DNA of 64,000 bases from Sphingomonas gilva (GCF_003515075.1 NZ_QWLV01000008.1:6367-70366), one strand, 5' to 3'. Shown: positions 17,402-29,260, counted from the stretch's first letter. Numbers and translations are program-made. Notes: generated by a model not told the origin, from the sequence alone.

Positions 17402-20400
17402 TCATGGCAGCTCCTCGCTTTCCTGAGGCTGAACGTTCGGTTTTGGCGATGAAATGTCGGGCGAATCGATCTCGGGCAGCTGGCTGCGGATCAACTCGCT
17501 GGGATCGGTGAAGCTGCGCGCGGTGCTCAACAGCCCGCGGAACGGCGCCCGAATCGTGATGTTGAAGATGAACGGCAGGCCGATCAGCTCCTTGAAATAG
17601 CCCGCCTGCCCCTCGGTCGTGCCCTGGTTGACGCCGTTGAAGCGAATCTGCGTGACGATCTCGCCATCGATCGCGCCATCGAGATCGATCGTCAGGCGAT
17701 CGTAGCGGATCGACTTGAGCGCATCGAAGGCGAGCTTGCCCCAGGTGCCGAGATCGGCGTTGGACACCTCGCCGACATAAGCCAGTGTGCCGCCGCCCGG
17801 CCGCACCGTCAGCCGGCCGTCGTCGATGCGTCCCCCGTTCGCGTCGAACACCATCGGCAGCTTGCCGTCGAAGATGCCGGTCGCAGCGACATTCTCGAAC
17901 TCGAGCTGCTGGATGAAGCGCGCCGCGTCGAGCCCGTCGACGGTGAAGGTCAGCCGCCGCTCCGCCTGCTCGCCGAAATCGAGCACTGTCGGCTCCAGGA
18001 TCAGTTCGCCGCCCGCGAAAGGCCAGCGTCCACCCTCGACCTGGACCTTCTGGTCGGCGAGCAGGCGGTAACGGATGACCCCGTCATTGACTGCGATCCC
18101 CGGATTGACCTCGGCGACCGTTGCGGTCTGACCGGGCGCCGAAACCAACCCGAGCAGGTCGGTGAAGCGGATCTCGGTCGTCAGCCCCTTCACCGGTCCG
18201 AAAGCGGCGGCGAGATCGGCGCCTGCGGTGCGGAACACGCCGGTGCTCGTCACGCCGCGCTGATCCCAGTCGATCCGGCCCTCGCCGGTCACGGTGCCGC
18301 GCACATTGGCGGCGACGCCCAGCGTCAGGCGCGTCAGCATCTCGGGCTGGAGGCCTTCATCGAAGGTGATGCCCGGCACCGCGAGCAGCGCGCGGCCCTC
18401 GCCCGCCGACAGGTCATGGCGGATATCGACATCGCCGACGCGCCGCGATGTCGTGGGCTCGGTTATGGTGCCGGTCGCGGTGATGACATTGTCGGCCAGC
18501 TTCAGCGCGACATCGGGCACGGTCATCGGTTGGAAACGCGGCGGCGTCTGCTCGTCGCTCACGCCCGTCGCGCCGGTCACGTCGAGCACGCCGTCCAGCA
18601 GCCGCCAGCGCCCCGCCGCGTCGGACAGGATCAGCGGCACGTTGGCGATCTGCCCGCCGCCGCCGCTGAACGCGCCCGATACCGCATCGCCCTCGATCCG
18701 GCCTTCGAGCCTGCCGAAGTCGAGCCGCGTCACCCGCCCCTCCGCGCCCAGCCGCGCGGCGAGGCCGTCGATCGCGAAGCCGCCCTGCGCCAGGCTGACG
18801 TCCGATCCGGCGGCCGCGAGCGTCACCGGCGTGCTGCCCAGCCGCCCGCTGAGGCGCGGCGCGGCGATGCGCGCGCCGCCGGTCACCCGCCCGTCCGCGA
18901 TGCGTAACATGGCGCCCGATGCCGGGCACAGCCTGAGCGTCGCCGGATCGAGCACCAGCCCGGAGATCGCCAGTCGCTGGAACGCCATCGCCCCGCAATC
19001 GGGGTTGAGCGCCAGCGCGCCCGCGCCGTCCCAGGTTCCGGACAAGGGCAGCGTCAGCCCGTCGACCCGACCATCGCCGAGCGGCCCCGACAGCTCGATC
19101 CGCGTGGAGAAACGCGTGCCACCGCCCGGCGCCACGGTGAAATCGACCGGCCTGAGCGCCAGCCGCGCGCCTTCACCGGTGAGCGGCGACACCAGGGCGG
19201 TGCCGGTGATCGCCCCGCCCGGCCCCGCCTGCGCGATACGCACCGTCGCCGAAGGGAAGCCGCCGCCGCTCAGCGTCGCCAGCCCGTCAACCTCGGGACG
19301 GCCGCCCGGCCAGGCGAAGCGCAGCCCGTCCCCGTCGGAAAGCGTCAGACGCGCGCCCGATCCGCTTCGCGCGTCAAGCCCGGAGAGCGCCGCCCAGCCG
19401 CGTCCGTCATGCTGCTCGATGGCCAGCGCGGCGCGCGCGCGCACCTCGCCGCTCGCGCGTCGGGCCGCCTGCGCCAGTCGGTCGAGCAGCGGGCCGGCGG
19501 GGGTTCCGTCCGCCGCGCCGCGCGCACCATCCAGCGAGGCGATCATGGCCGGGGCGATCCGCGCGCGCCGCACCGCGACCGTGCCGTCGAACCGCCGCCC
19601 GGTCTGACCGAGCATATAGCCGCCCGCAGCCTCCAGCCCCTGCCCGCGATTGCCCGCGAGCAGGAAGTCGCGCACGGCGAGGCGCAGATTGCCGTCAGTG
19701 CGCGGCGTGCCGCCGTTGAAATCGATCTCGCCCGAAACCCCGCCCAGCCAATTCTCGCCGCTCGCCACTCGCGCGACCGCGATCTCCGCCTTGCCGCGCC
19801 AGCGGTCGAGGCTCTCCTCCAGCGCGAGATCGACGTCGATCGTGCCGTCCTGCGCACGAGCCTCACCGCAATCGGCCGCGTCGAAGCGCACCGGCCCGGC
19901 GATATGCGGCTGGCGCTCGACGACGCTGACCCGCACCCACGCAGTCGGGCTGGCGAGCGTACACCCTCCCGCCGCCAGCTGCTCGGACACCGCCGCCAGG
20001 CGGCCGGAGAAGCCGTCGGTGAGCGGCCCCGCGCCGTCCAGCTTGAGGCCGATCACGCCCGCCGGAGTCTCCAGCCGCATCCGCGCATCGGTGAAGCCGG
20101 CGGCGATGTCGGGCAGCGTGAAGGGCTTTCCCGAAGGCGGGGGGAGCAGCTTGTCGATCTCGCCGAGCGACAGCCGCCCGTCGACCAGCCGCCCGCGCAC
20201 GCGCAGCCCCTCGGCATGGAAGCCGTGCAGCTCGGCCCCCGAAAAGCCGACCGAGATGTTGAGGTCGATCACCCGCGCGGTAAGATCGGGATTGAGCGGA
20301 TCGCCGATCACAACATCGGTCAGCCGCTGGCGGTTGAACCCCAGATCGGCGATCTCGTAGCGCGCCTCCACCCCGCGCGCGGTGAGCTCGCGGTTGACAT

Positions 20401-20536
20401 AGCCTTCGACGATCGGCTTGCGCTGAGTCCACACGCCCAGCAGCCCGACCGCCGCCACGCCTCCGGCGACGAGCGCGACACGCATCCGCCAGCGGCGCCG
20501 CGGCGGCGAATCGACCTCTGGGCCGGGATCATCCAT
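17402..20536 (-). CDS. ydbH: YdbH family AsmA-like envelope lipid transport protein
   Basis: A 1044-residue protein with one N-terminal membrane anchor (about residues 18-36) and a long periplasmic beta-rich region. In E. coli YdbH, TamB and YhdP are redundant bridge proteins that carry phospholipid from inner to outer membrane. The C-terminal YdbH/DUF2950-type region (about residues 800-1010: VNDGVIRYRLL..., PMVFDANGGRIDDGRL, FNGVNQGTTEGQAGYF, FNITIRAPFRGLL) is the most conserved and identifies the family. It begins an operon with ynbE and ydbL. A short acidic tail (QPQESEELP) ends it. Confidence 0.9.
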   Translation of the reverse strand: MDDPGPEVDSPPRRRWRMRVALVAGGVAAVGLLGVWTQRKPIVEGYVNRELTARGVEARYEIADLGFNRQRLTDVVIGDPLNPDLTARVIDLNISVGFSGAELHGFHAEGLRVRGRLVDGRLSLGEIDKLLPPPSGKPFTLPDIAAGFTDARMRLETPAGVIGLKLDGAGPLTDGFSGRLAAVSEQLAAGGCTLASPTAWVRVSVVERQPHIAGPVRFDAADCGEARAQDGTIDVDLALEESLDRWRGKAEIAVARVASGENWLGGVSGEIDFNGGTPRTDGNLRLAVRDFLLAGNRGQGLEAAGGYMLGQTGRRFDGTVAVRRARIAPAMIASLDGARGAADGTPAGPLLDRLAQAARRASGEVRARAALAIEQHDGRGWAALSGLDARSGSGARLTLSDGDGLRFAWPGGRPEVDGLATLSGGGFPSATVRIAQAGPGGAITGTALVSPLTGEGARLALRPVDFTVAPGGGTRFSTRIELSGPLGDGRVDGLTLPLSGTWDGAGALALNPDCGAMAFQRLAISGLVLDPATLRLCPASGAMLRIADGRVTGGARIAAPRLSGRLGSTPVTLAAAGSDVSLAQGGFAIDGLAARLGAEGRVTRLDFGRLEGRIEGDAVSGAFSGGGGQIANVPLILSDAAGRWRLLDGVLDVTGATGVSDEQTPPRFQPMTVPDVALKLADNVITATGTITEPTTSRRVGDVDIRHDLSAGEGRALLAVPGITFDEGLQPEMLTRLTLGVAANVRGTVTGEGRIDWDQRGVTSTGVFRTAGADLAAAFGPVKGLTTEIRFTDLLGLVSAPGQTATVAEVNPGIAVNDGVIRYRLLADQKVQVEGGRWPFAGGELILEPTVLDFGEQAERRLTFTVDGLDAARFIQQLEFENVAATGIFDGKLPMVFDANGGRIDDGRLTVRPGGGTLAYVGEVSNADLGTWGKLAFDALKSIRYDRLTIDLDGAIDGEIVTQIRFNGVNQGTTEGQAGYFKELIGLPFIFNITIRAPFRGLLSTARSFTDPSELIRSQLPEIDSPDISSPKPNVQPQESEELP

Positions 20537-20666
20537 GATGGCAGAAAGCTCTCGCCGGGAACGCGGTCATCGCAAGGCTTGCTAGCACGCCCCCATCCCC
20601 TTCGTCACGCACACAGGCGCGAAGCGGATTGCGACCGCCTGCGCAACGACTTAATCCCCCAGAAGC

Positions 20667-21350
20667 ATGAGCGTTCCCGATCCAGAAACAGCCGGCCACC
20701 GCGCGCGCCTGCGCAAACGGCTGATCGAGAGCGGCGGCGATGCGCTGCTCGATCACGAGCTGCTCGAATTCCTGCTGACCCTCGCCATTCCACGGCGCGA
20801 CACCAAGCCCATCGCCAAGGCGCTGCTGCGCGAGTTCGGCGGGCTGGCGGCGGTGTTCACCGCCGACGCCGAGGCGCTGTCACGCGTCGACGGGGTGGGC
20901 GAAGGCGCGGTGTCGGCGATCAAGATCGCGCAGGCCGCCGCGCTGCGCCTGCTGCGCGACCAGGCGAGCGAGCGGCCGGTGCTGGCGAGCTGGCAGGCGC
21001 TGCTCGACTATCTGCGCGCCGACATGGCGCACCATGCGATCGAGCGCGTCCGCGTGCTCCACCTCAACAGCCGCAACATGCTCATCCGCGACGAGCTGGT
21101 GAGCCAGGGCACCATCGACGAATCGGCGGTGCATGTTCGGGAGGTGATCCGCCGCGCGATCGATCTCGGCTCCGCTGCGATCATCCTCGTCCACAACCAC
21201 CCGAGCGGCGATCCCGCCCCCAGCCGCGCCGATATCGAGCTCACCCGCCACATCATCGAAGCCGGCAGGCGCCTCGGCATCGCGGTGCACGATCACGTCA
21301 TCATCGGCACCAAGGGTCATGCCAGCCTGCGCGCGATGGGATTGATCTGA
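20667..21350 (+). CDS. radC: RadC family JAB1/MPN-domain protein
   Basis: A 227-residue protein with an N-terminal helix-hairpin-helix part (residues about 10-95, RVDGVGEGAVSAIK) and a C-terminal JAMM metalloprotease-like domain: LVHNHPSGDPAPSRAD with H176, H178 and D189 as metal ligands. The old link to DNA repair is disputed, and the biochemical role is unsettled; it may act on DNA or on protein conjugates. ATG at 20667. It is divergent from ydbH, 130 bp apart. Confidence 0.92.
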   Translation: MSVPDPETAGHRARLRKRLIESGGDALLDHELLEFLLTLAIPRRDTKPIAKALLREFGGLAAVFTADAEALSRVDGVGEGAVSAIKIAQAAALRLLRDQASERPVLASWQALLDYLRADMAHHAIERVRVLHLNSRNMLIRDELVSQGTIDESAVHVREVIRRAIDLGSAAIILVHNHPSGDPAPSRADIELTRHIIEAGRRLGIAVHDHVIIGTKGHASLRAMGLI

Positions 21351-21358
21351 GTCCACCT

Positions 21359-21500
21359 CGTCGCCCCTGCCCTTCGACTGCCTGCAAGGCAGGCGCTCAG
21401 GATAAACTTCAGCCTGCGGCTGAAGGCAGGGGCCGCTGAGCTTGTGGCGCTTCCGACGTCCCGTTTGCCGACTGCGGCCCCTGCCTTCGCAGGGGCGACG
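21359..21500. repeat. Family B/C composite dispersed repeat, forward copy
   Basis: 142 bp bounded by inverted ends CGTCGCCCCTGC and GCAGGGGCGACG. Inside is a family C-like segment (CTTCGACTGCCTGCAAGGC, GCGCTCAGGATAAAC). Nearly the same 142 bp occurs in reverse orientation at 32649-32790, so this is one mobile or copied unit. It lies in the convergent space between radC and the EF-hand gene. Confidence 0.85.
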
Positions 21501-21506
21501 AATACG

Positions 21507-21536
21507 AAAACGGCCGCCGGATCGCTCCGGCGGCCG
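21507..21536 (-). terminator. Rho-independent terminator of the EF-hand gene
   Basis: On the minus strand a perfect 11-bp stem (CGGCCGCCGGA / TCCGGCGGCCG) with a four-base loop is followed by TTTT and a T-rich tail. It starts 25 bp beyond the EF-hand stop codon. Confidence 0.85.
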
Positions 21537-21560
21537 CATCGAGGCATGCATTGCCTTGGC

Positions 21561-22019
21561 TTAGGACGGCTGGCCAGCCGTCAGGAAGGTGGTCAGCTCA
21601 CCCTCGGTCACCGCCTTGTCCTTGTCGGTGTCCGCACTGGCGAACGCACCCTCGATCCAGGTCTTCACTTCGGCACTTTCGGTGTCGACCGTCGGCTCGC
21701 TGGCCTTGCGCAGCGCGCCCATCCACGAAGCGAATTCGGTGTCGCTGAGCGAGCCGCTCGAATCCTTGTCATAGGTCGGGAACTCGGCCTTCACGACTTC
21801 GGCGACCTGCGCAGGGCCGGCTGCCGGGGCCTGCTCGGTCGGGGCGGACGCCGTCGTGTCGGGCGTCGCGGGCTGGGCCTGCGGCGCCTGCTGCATCGGA
21901 TCGGTCTGCGGCGCGGTCTGCGTGGGCGCCTGCTGCTGCGGCGCCGGGGTCGTCATATCCTGGGCGATCGCCGGGGCGCCTATCGCGAGGGCGCTCGCAA
22001 GAAGGGCATATTTCAACAT
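21561..22019 (-). CDS. Secreted EF-hand calcium-binding protein
   Basis: A 152-residue exported protein: signal peptide residues 1-20 (MLKYALLASALAIGAPAIAQ), a Pro/Gln/Thr-rich linker (about 24-70), then two EF-hand loops. Loop 1 is D84-K-D86-S-S88-G-S90 ending E95; loop 2 is D130-T-D132-K-D134 ending E141. Both have full Ca2+ ligand sets. Likely periplasmic, role unknown. AGGAG lies 7 bases before the ATG. Just upstream is an 8-bp inverted repeat (GGGAATGC, 22043-22050, and GCATTCCC, 22067-22074), possibly an operator. A strong terminator follows the gene. Confidence 0.85.
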   Translation of the reverse strand: MLKYALLASALAIGAPAIAQDMTTPAPQQQAPTQTAPQTDPMQQAPQAQPATPDTTASAPTEQAPAAGPAQVAEVVKAEFPTYDKDSSGSLSDTEFASWMGALRKASEPTVDTESAEVKTWIEGAFASADTDKDKAVTEGELTTFLTAGQPS

Positions 22020-22228
22020 GATTTGCTCCTGACGTTGTGGTTGGGAATGCCGCTAGGGGGAAGCGCGCATTCCCGTGGGGATTGGTCACTTGAACAATCC
22101 CTAGATGGGCGGCATGGCTCCGCGCGGCCAGCCTTTGGGCGAATCCCCCGCCTCCCCGATGGCCCGATCCGTCCCGATTCCGTGGCGGTTGCGCGACGAA
22201 CCGTTCATTGACGCGAAAGGCAGTCCCT

Positions 22229-23527
<1,299 letters not shown>

Positions 23528-23576
23528 CCTCGATTCACATAGACGCGATCACCCTCCCCGTTCGTCACCTCTCTCC

Positions 23577-23717
23577 CCGTTCGTGCTGAGCTTGTCGAAG
23601 CACCGTTCTGCCTTTTGCACGCCCAAGAAGGCCGCACTTCGACCAGATCGGTGCAAACAGGCTTGGACGGTTCAACCTGGTGGAAAAACAAGCCAGACGA
23701 TTGCACTTTCTGCAATC
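23577..23717. repeat. Partial family C repeat and dyad-rich intergenic DNA
   Basis: CCCCGTTCGTGCTGAGCTTG at 23577 and TCGAAGCACCG after it match the left part of family C; the right half is degenerate. A separate inverted repeat GATTGCA...TGCAATC lies at 23699-23717, followed by the AT-rich stretch TGTAATAATATTG (23728-23739), which is a candidate -10 region for the small gene at 23806. No clear -35 was found. Confidence 0.45.
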
Positions 23718-23805
23718 GCGATTGATTGTAATAATATTGCGACGAAGCGCAACAAATCATAGGTGAGCCGAGCCGGAGCCAGTCCGGCGTCTCAAGGACC
23801 AGACC

Positions 23806-23889
23806 ATGCGCACGCTTGAAAATGTCGTCACCAGCCTTCTTGCGCTGGCGGCACAGGCGCTGGTGGTCGGGGTGTTCGTCGCCCTTTGA
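23806..23889 (+). CDS. 27-residue hydrophobic small protein
   Basis: An ATG-started frame of 27 codons translating as MRTLENVVTSLLALAAQALV followed by VGVFVAL and TGA. AAGGA lies 7 bases before the ATG, better placed than for many genes here. The product is a single predicted membrane helix with a short charged N-terminus, or a bare signal-anchor. A GC-rich hairpin follows 12 bp after the stop. Not recognised as a named family. The case for a real gene is the ribosome site, the promoter-like AT-rich DNA upstream and the hairpin. Confidence 0.55.
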   Translation: MRTLENVVTSLLALAAQALVVGVFVAL

Positions 23890-23900
23890 TCCATCGGCCG

Positions 23901-23922
23901 CCGCCCCTCGGCAGAGGGGCGG
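23901..23922. terminator. GC-rich hairpin, possible shared terminator
   Basis: CCGCCCCT / AGGGGCGG with a six-base loop: an 8-bp perfect stem between the small gene and dnaJ, which converge here. There is no T-run on either strand, so Rho-independent termination is doubtful. Confidence 0.4.
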
Positions 23923-23937
23923 ACAGGCCGGATGGGA

Positions 23938-25044
23938 TCAGCCGATCACATCCTTCAGCTTGGCGAAGAAGCCCTTGGACTGGGGGCATTCCTCACCCGT
24001 CTCGGTCTCGCGGAACTGCTGGAGCAGCTCCTTTTGCCGGGCGGAGAGCCGGGTCGGCGTCTCGACGTCGATCTGGACGACCATGTCGCCGCGCCCGCGG
24101 CCCTGCAGCACCGGCATGCCCCCGCCGCGCTGGCGGATCTGCTTGCCCGACTGGATCCCCGCCGGGATACGGATCTCGTTGGGCTCGCCGTCCAGGCCCG
24201 GAATGGTGATCGTCCCGCCCAGCGCGGCGGTGGTGAAGCTGACCGGGCAGCGCGCGAGCAAGGTCGTTCCCTCGCGCTCGAAGATGCGGTGCCGCGCGAC
24301 ATGGAGGAAGATATAGAGGTCGCCCGGAGGCGCGCCTCGCGCCCCGCACTCGCCCTCGCCGGACAGGCGGATGCGCGTGCCTTCGTCGACGCCCGCCGGG
24401 ATATTGACCGAAAGCGTCTTGGGCTTGTCCACCCGCCCCTCGCCGCGGCAGGCGGTGCACGGATCGGCGATCACCTGGCCCGCGCCGTGGCAGGACGGGC
24501 AGGTGCGCTCGACGACGAAGAAGCCCTGCTGCGCACGCACCTTGCCGTGGCCGCCGCAGGTCGGGCATTGCCTGGCGGCGGTGCCCGGCTTGGCGCCGGT
24601 GCCGGCGCACGGCTCGCAGGCGGCGGAGACCTCGATGGTCACCTCGGTCTGCTTGCCGTGAAACGCCTCTTCCAGCGTGATTTCCAGATCATAACGCAGA
24701 TCCGCACCGCGCCGCGCGGCGGCGCGCCCGCCGGCCCGGCCGCCCATGAACTCGCCGAACACGCTTTCGAAGATGTCGGAAAAGCCGCCGAAATCCTGCG
24801 CGCCGTGCCCGCCGCCATTCTTGAACGCGGCGTGGCCGAACCGGTCATAGGCGGCGCGCTTCTGCGGGTCCTTCAGGCATTCATAGGCTTCGCTGACCGC
24901 CTTGAACTTCGCTTCGTGATCCTTGCAGCCGCCATTCTTGTCGGGATGGTACTTCATCGCGAGCTTGCGATAGGCCGACTTGATCGTCCCGGCATCCGCG
25001 CCGCGATCGCATTCGAGCAATTCGTAATAATCGACTTCGGTCAT
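23938..25044 (-). CDS. dnaJ: Chaperone protein DnaJ
   Basis: Hsp40 co-chaperone that stimulates DnaK ATPase and delivers unfolded proteins. 368 residues: J domain with HPD at 33-35, Gly/Phe-rich linker (about 75-115), four zinc-finger CxxCxGxG repeats ([32 protein letters not shown]), then the substrate-binding C-terminal domains. It follows dnaK on the same strand but two family A repeats occupy the 194-bp gap, so read-through from the heat-shock promoter must cross them. Confidence 0.97.
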   Translation of the reverse strand: MTEVDYYELLECDRGADAGTIKSAYRKLAMKYHPDKNGGCKDHEAKFKAVSEAYECLKDPQKRAAYDRFGHAAFKNGGGHGAQDFGGFSDIFESVFGEFMGGRAGGRAAARRGADLRYDLEITLEEAFHGKQTEVTIEVSAACEPCAGTGAKPGTAARQCPTCGGHGKVRAQQGFFVVERTCPSCHGAGQVIADPCTACRGEGRVDKPKTLSVNIPAGVDEGTRIRLSGEGECGARGAPPGDLYIFLHVARHRIFEREGTTLLARCPVSFTTAALGGTITIPGLDGEPNEIRIPAGIQSGKQIRQRGGGMPVLQGRGRGDMVVQIDVETPTRLSARQKELLQQFRETETGEECPQSKGFFAKLKDVIG

Positions 25045-25051
25045 TAAAAAG

Positions 25052-25148
25052 CCCTCTCCCCTTCAGGGGAGCTTTGGGTCGGCCATGCTCCCAGCATGGC
25101 CTCAACAGCGCGGGGCGCTGTTGACCCCAAGCTGGTTGGGAGAGGGGC
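25052..25148. repeat. Family A repeat, variant with internal hairpin insert
   Basis: Begins with CCCTCTCCCC-TTCA-GGGGAG and ends with GGTTGGGAGAGGGG, the reverse orientation of the copy at 84-121. About 60 bp containing two more hairpins (GGCCATGCT / AGCATGGCC and CAACAGCGC / GCGCTGTTG) interrupts it. It starts 7 bp upstream of the dnaJ ATG. Confidence 0.8.
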
Positions 25149-25187
25149 AGTATCAAATGCAATCATTTGAAACATCGCCACCTTACT

Positions 25188-25226
25188 CCCCCTCTCCCCG
25201 ACCCTCTCCCCTGAAGGGGAAAGGGA
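25188..25226. repeat. Family A repeat, forward copy
   Basis: Lead-in CCCCTCTCCCCGA followed by the palindrome CCCTCTCCCC-TGAA-GGGGAAAGGG (one mismatch in the stem). With the reversed copy at 25052-25148 it forms an inverted pair between dnaK and dnaJ. Confidence 0.8.
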
Positions 25227-25238
25227 GGAGACACGTCC

Positions 25239-27152
<1,914 letters not shown>

Positions 27153-27229
27153 GAATGTCCTCTTTCACCCCAAGAATAGATGTGCCCGGCCGCGGCCCGA
27201 CAGGGTGGCCGCCGCCAGCTTTACCGGGG

Positions 27230-27259
27230 CGATATAGGGACCGTTTCGGTTGCCGCAAG
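27230..27259 (-). promoter_or_regulatory. RpoH (sigma-32) heat-shock promoter of dnaK
   Basis: Minus strand CTTG (27256-27259), 17 bases, CCTATATCG (ending 27230). This fits the alphaproteobacterial heat-shock consensus CTTG-N17/18-CYTATNTNNG. It lies 78 bp upstream of the dnaK ATG. No CIRCE inverted repeat (TTAGCACTC-N9-GAGTGCTAA) is present here. Confidence 0.75.
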
Positions 27260-27310
27260 TCGCCGCCGCCGCTACGAAAGCAGCGAGATTTCCTTGAGGA
27301 TCGTACCGAA

Positions 27311-27754
27311 ATGAAACCCGTTTCCCTCCTCGCCCCGTTCGCCCTGCTGGCGCTCGCCGGATGCGGGCAGGAGCCGCAGCTGCGCGTCAGCGACGGATGG
27401 GTGCGGCTGGCGGCCGCCCCCGGCCGCCCGGCGGCGGCCTATTTCACCGTGCATGGCGGCCCCGCGCCCGCGCGCCTGATCAGCGTCGATTCGAGCGTCG
27501 TGGTCCGCGCCGAGATGCACGAGACGACGAAGCAGGACGGCGCGATGCGCATGCGGCCGATCGAGAGCGTCGAGATTCCGGCGGAAGGCGAGGTTTCGTT
27601 CGCCCCCGGCGGCAAGCATGTGATGTTCTTCAACGTCAATCCCGGCATCAAGCCCGGCAGCGCGGTGCCGATGATCTTCACCTTCGCCGACGGCATGCGC
27701 ATCCAGTACAGCGCCCGCGCCTTGGCCGCCGGCGATCCCCCGCCGGAGACGTGA
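27311..27754 (+). CDS. PCu(A)C family periplasmic copper chaperone, lipoprotein
   Basis: A 147-residue lipoprotein: signal with LALAGC (Cys18). The copper-site pattern of the family is present: M69-H70, M79/M81, then H103-x-M105 (GGKHVMFF). Such proteins deliver Cu(I) to cytochrome oxidase. Start ATG 27311. The stop overlaps the GTG start of the next gene (GTGA), so the pair is translationally coupled. Divergent from dnaK. Confidence 0.9.
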   Translation: MKPVSLLAPFALLALAGCGQEPQLRVSDGWVRLAAAPGRPAAAYFTVHGGPAPARLISVDSSVVVRAEMHETTKQDGAMRMRPIESVEIPAEGEVSFAPGGKHVMFFNVNPGIKPGSAVPMIFTFADGMRIQYSARALAAGDPPPET

Positions 27755-28224
27755 GCCGCGGCCGCCCCCTCACTCCCGCCGAAACCGCGCTCGCCGCATC
27801 GGTCTTCGGCGACGCGATCGACTATGCGCGGGTGCGCATCCACAACCTAAAATGGGCGTTCTTCCAGCCGCGGCATGTGACGATGGCGCCCATGGGCGAC
27901 ATCCATTTCCACCCCAAGGGCGGCCTCTATTGCGACGATTTCTGCGCCGCGCCGCTCTCCGCGCAGGGGCTGTTCATCCATGAGATGACGCATGTCTGGC
28001 AGGCGCAGACGCGCGGACGCTGGTGGCTGCCGCTGATGCGCCACCCCTTCTGCCGCTACGATTACGCGCTGAGGCCCGGCCTGCCCTTCGAACGCTACGG
28101 CATCGAGCAGCAGGCCGAGATCGTCCGCCACGCCTTCCTGACCGCACGGGGCGCGTCGGTCCCCGGCGCGCCCGATGCCGGCGCCTATCGCGCGCTGCTT
28201 CCGTTTCGCCCCGCCCCGGCGTAG
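27751..28224 (+). CDS. HExxH-motif protein, putative zinc peptidase-like ('vgr-related' annotation group)
   Basis: A 157-residue cytoplasmic protein without signal. A zinc-peptidase style motif HEMTHVWQAQ lies near residue 77; an upstream MGDIHFHPKG and downstream EQQAEIVRH could supply a third ligand. The start is the GTG at 27751, sharing GTGA with the copper-chaperone stop. Homologues in sphingomonads are often annotated as vgr-related, but there is no spike-protein architecture here. Catalytic activity is not established. Coupling to PCu(A)C hints at a role in metal or oxidase handling; that is inference. Confidence 0.7.
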   Translation: MSRGRPLTPAETALAASVFGDAIDYARVRIHNLKWAFFQPRHVTMAPMGDIHFHPKGGLYCDDFCAAPLSAQGLFIHEMTHVWQAQTRGRWWLPLMRHPFCRYDYALRPGLPFERYGIEQQAEIVRHAFLTARGASVPGAPDAGAYRALLPFRPAPA

Positions 28225-28251
28225 CATCCGCGCACGAAGGGGGGCTCAACC

Positions 28252-28767
28252 ATGTCACAGACGCTCGATCGTTTCCGCTCGTCCACCTGGGGCTGGCTGC
28301 GCGGCACATTCGCCGGCTGGGGAACGCTGGCGCTGTTCGTCGCCGGCCCGGTCGGGATGGTGCTGGCGGGCGGCGGCGTGATCGCCGTGCCGTCAGCCGC
28401 GCCGCTCGTTCTCAGTCTTGCAGCGCTGGTGATCGTCCTGGTGAAATGGATAGCCAACCTCTCCACCACCTATGAGGTGACCGAGGACCGCCTCGTCCTC
28501 CACCGCGGCATCATCATGAAGTCGATCGACGAGATCGAGCTCTACCGCATCAAGGACGTGCGGATCGATTTCTCGCTGCTCAACCAGACCGCCGACATCG
28601 GCACCATCGGCATCACCTCGTCCGACGAAACGACCCGCGCCGGCCCGCTCGTCCTGCGCGACATCCACCGCGCCCGCGCCCGCCGCGAACGCCTGCGCGA
28701 CCTCGTCAACGCCGCCCGCAAGAACCGCGGCGTGCGGGAGATCGACATGGTGCATGAGGATATTTGA
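28252..28767 (+). CDS. PH-domain membrane protein (bPH2/YdbS type)
   Basis: 171 residues: cytoplasmic start, two membrane helices (about 27-46 and 50-68), then a bacterial pleckstrin-homology domain (TTYEVTEDRLVLHRGIIMKSIDEIELYRIKDVRI...). Role unknown; members are often linked to envelope stress. AAGG precedes the ATG. It follows the HExxH gene by 27 bp and may share its transcript. Confidence 0.85.
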   Translation: MSQTLDRFRSSTWGWLRGTFAGWGTLALFVAGPVGMVLAGGGVIAVPSAAPLVLSLAALVIVLVKWIANLSTTYEVTEDRLVLHRGIIMKSIDEIELYRIKDVRIDFSLLNQTADIGTIGITSSDETTRAGPLVLRDIHRARARRERLRDLVNAARKNRGVREIDMVHEDI

Positions 28768-28808
28768 CGATTTACCCGGCTTTCATGCGGAGCCGGTAAG
28801 CGGAAGGC

Positions 28809-29258
28809 ATGAACGCCGTCACGCCTATCGCGCCGAAACAGTCAAAGGGTGACAGTTGTGAAGCCGCACATCTTTTTCGCAGCAAGCTGATCGACCTATT
28901 TGCGGTCGTGGAAGTGTGGGCGAACGACACGCTCGAACGCGCTAACTCTAAGCCGCAACACCTGCTGGGGCAGAAGCTCGACACGATTCGCAAGCTGGCG
29001 ATCAGCGAAACGGGCAATTTACCGAATGCCAAGACGGTTCTGCCCCTGCTCGATTCAATTTTGCCGTTTGCTGAACTGCGCAGCGCGCTCTGCCATAGCC
29101 AGATCAAGCGCATGAGTGGAACATGGGTCTGTTTCCGCCCGTCCGCCGCGCCGGGCGTCCTGAGATGGCGCCCCGTGCTGCTCGATAACCCGTCCATGGA
29201 GCAGATACTTCGCGATCTCGCGGAACTGGTCAGAGCCCTTCGAGACACTCGCCCCTGA
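28809..29258 (+). CDS. Hypothetical protein, atypical base composition
   Basis: 149 residues, family not recognised. Predicted mostly helical (LFRSKLIDLFAVVEVWANDTLERANS, ... SMEQILRDLAELVRALRDT). The gene is visibly lower in GC than its neighbours and uses AT-ending codons such as TTT, CTA and ATT more often, which suggests recent acquisition. A family D repeat follows its stop. No mobility gene is adjacent. Confidence 0.6.
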   Translation: MNAVTPIAPKQSKGDSCEAAHLFRSKLIDLFAVVEVWANDTLERANSKPQHLLGQKLDTIRKLAISETGNLPNAKTVLPLLDSILPFAELRSALCHSQIKRMSGTWVCFRPSAAPGVLRWRPVLLDNPSMEQILRDLAELVRALRDTRP

Positions 29259-29260
29259 TC

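Noticed and set aside
27153..27310. CIRCE element for HrcA upstream of dnaK
   Set aside because: No TTAGCACTC-N9-GAGTGCTAA-like repeat was found here or elsewhere in the window; the promoter is RpoH-type.
27751..28224. Type VI secretion spike (Vgr) protein
   Set aside because: It has 157 residues, no spike or gp27/gp5-like parts and no secretion genes nearby; only the common label suggests it.
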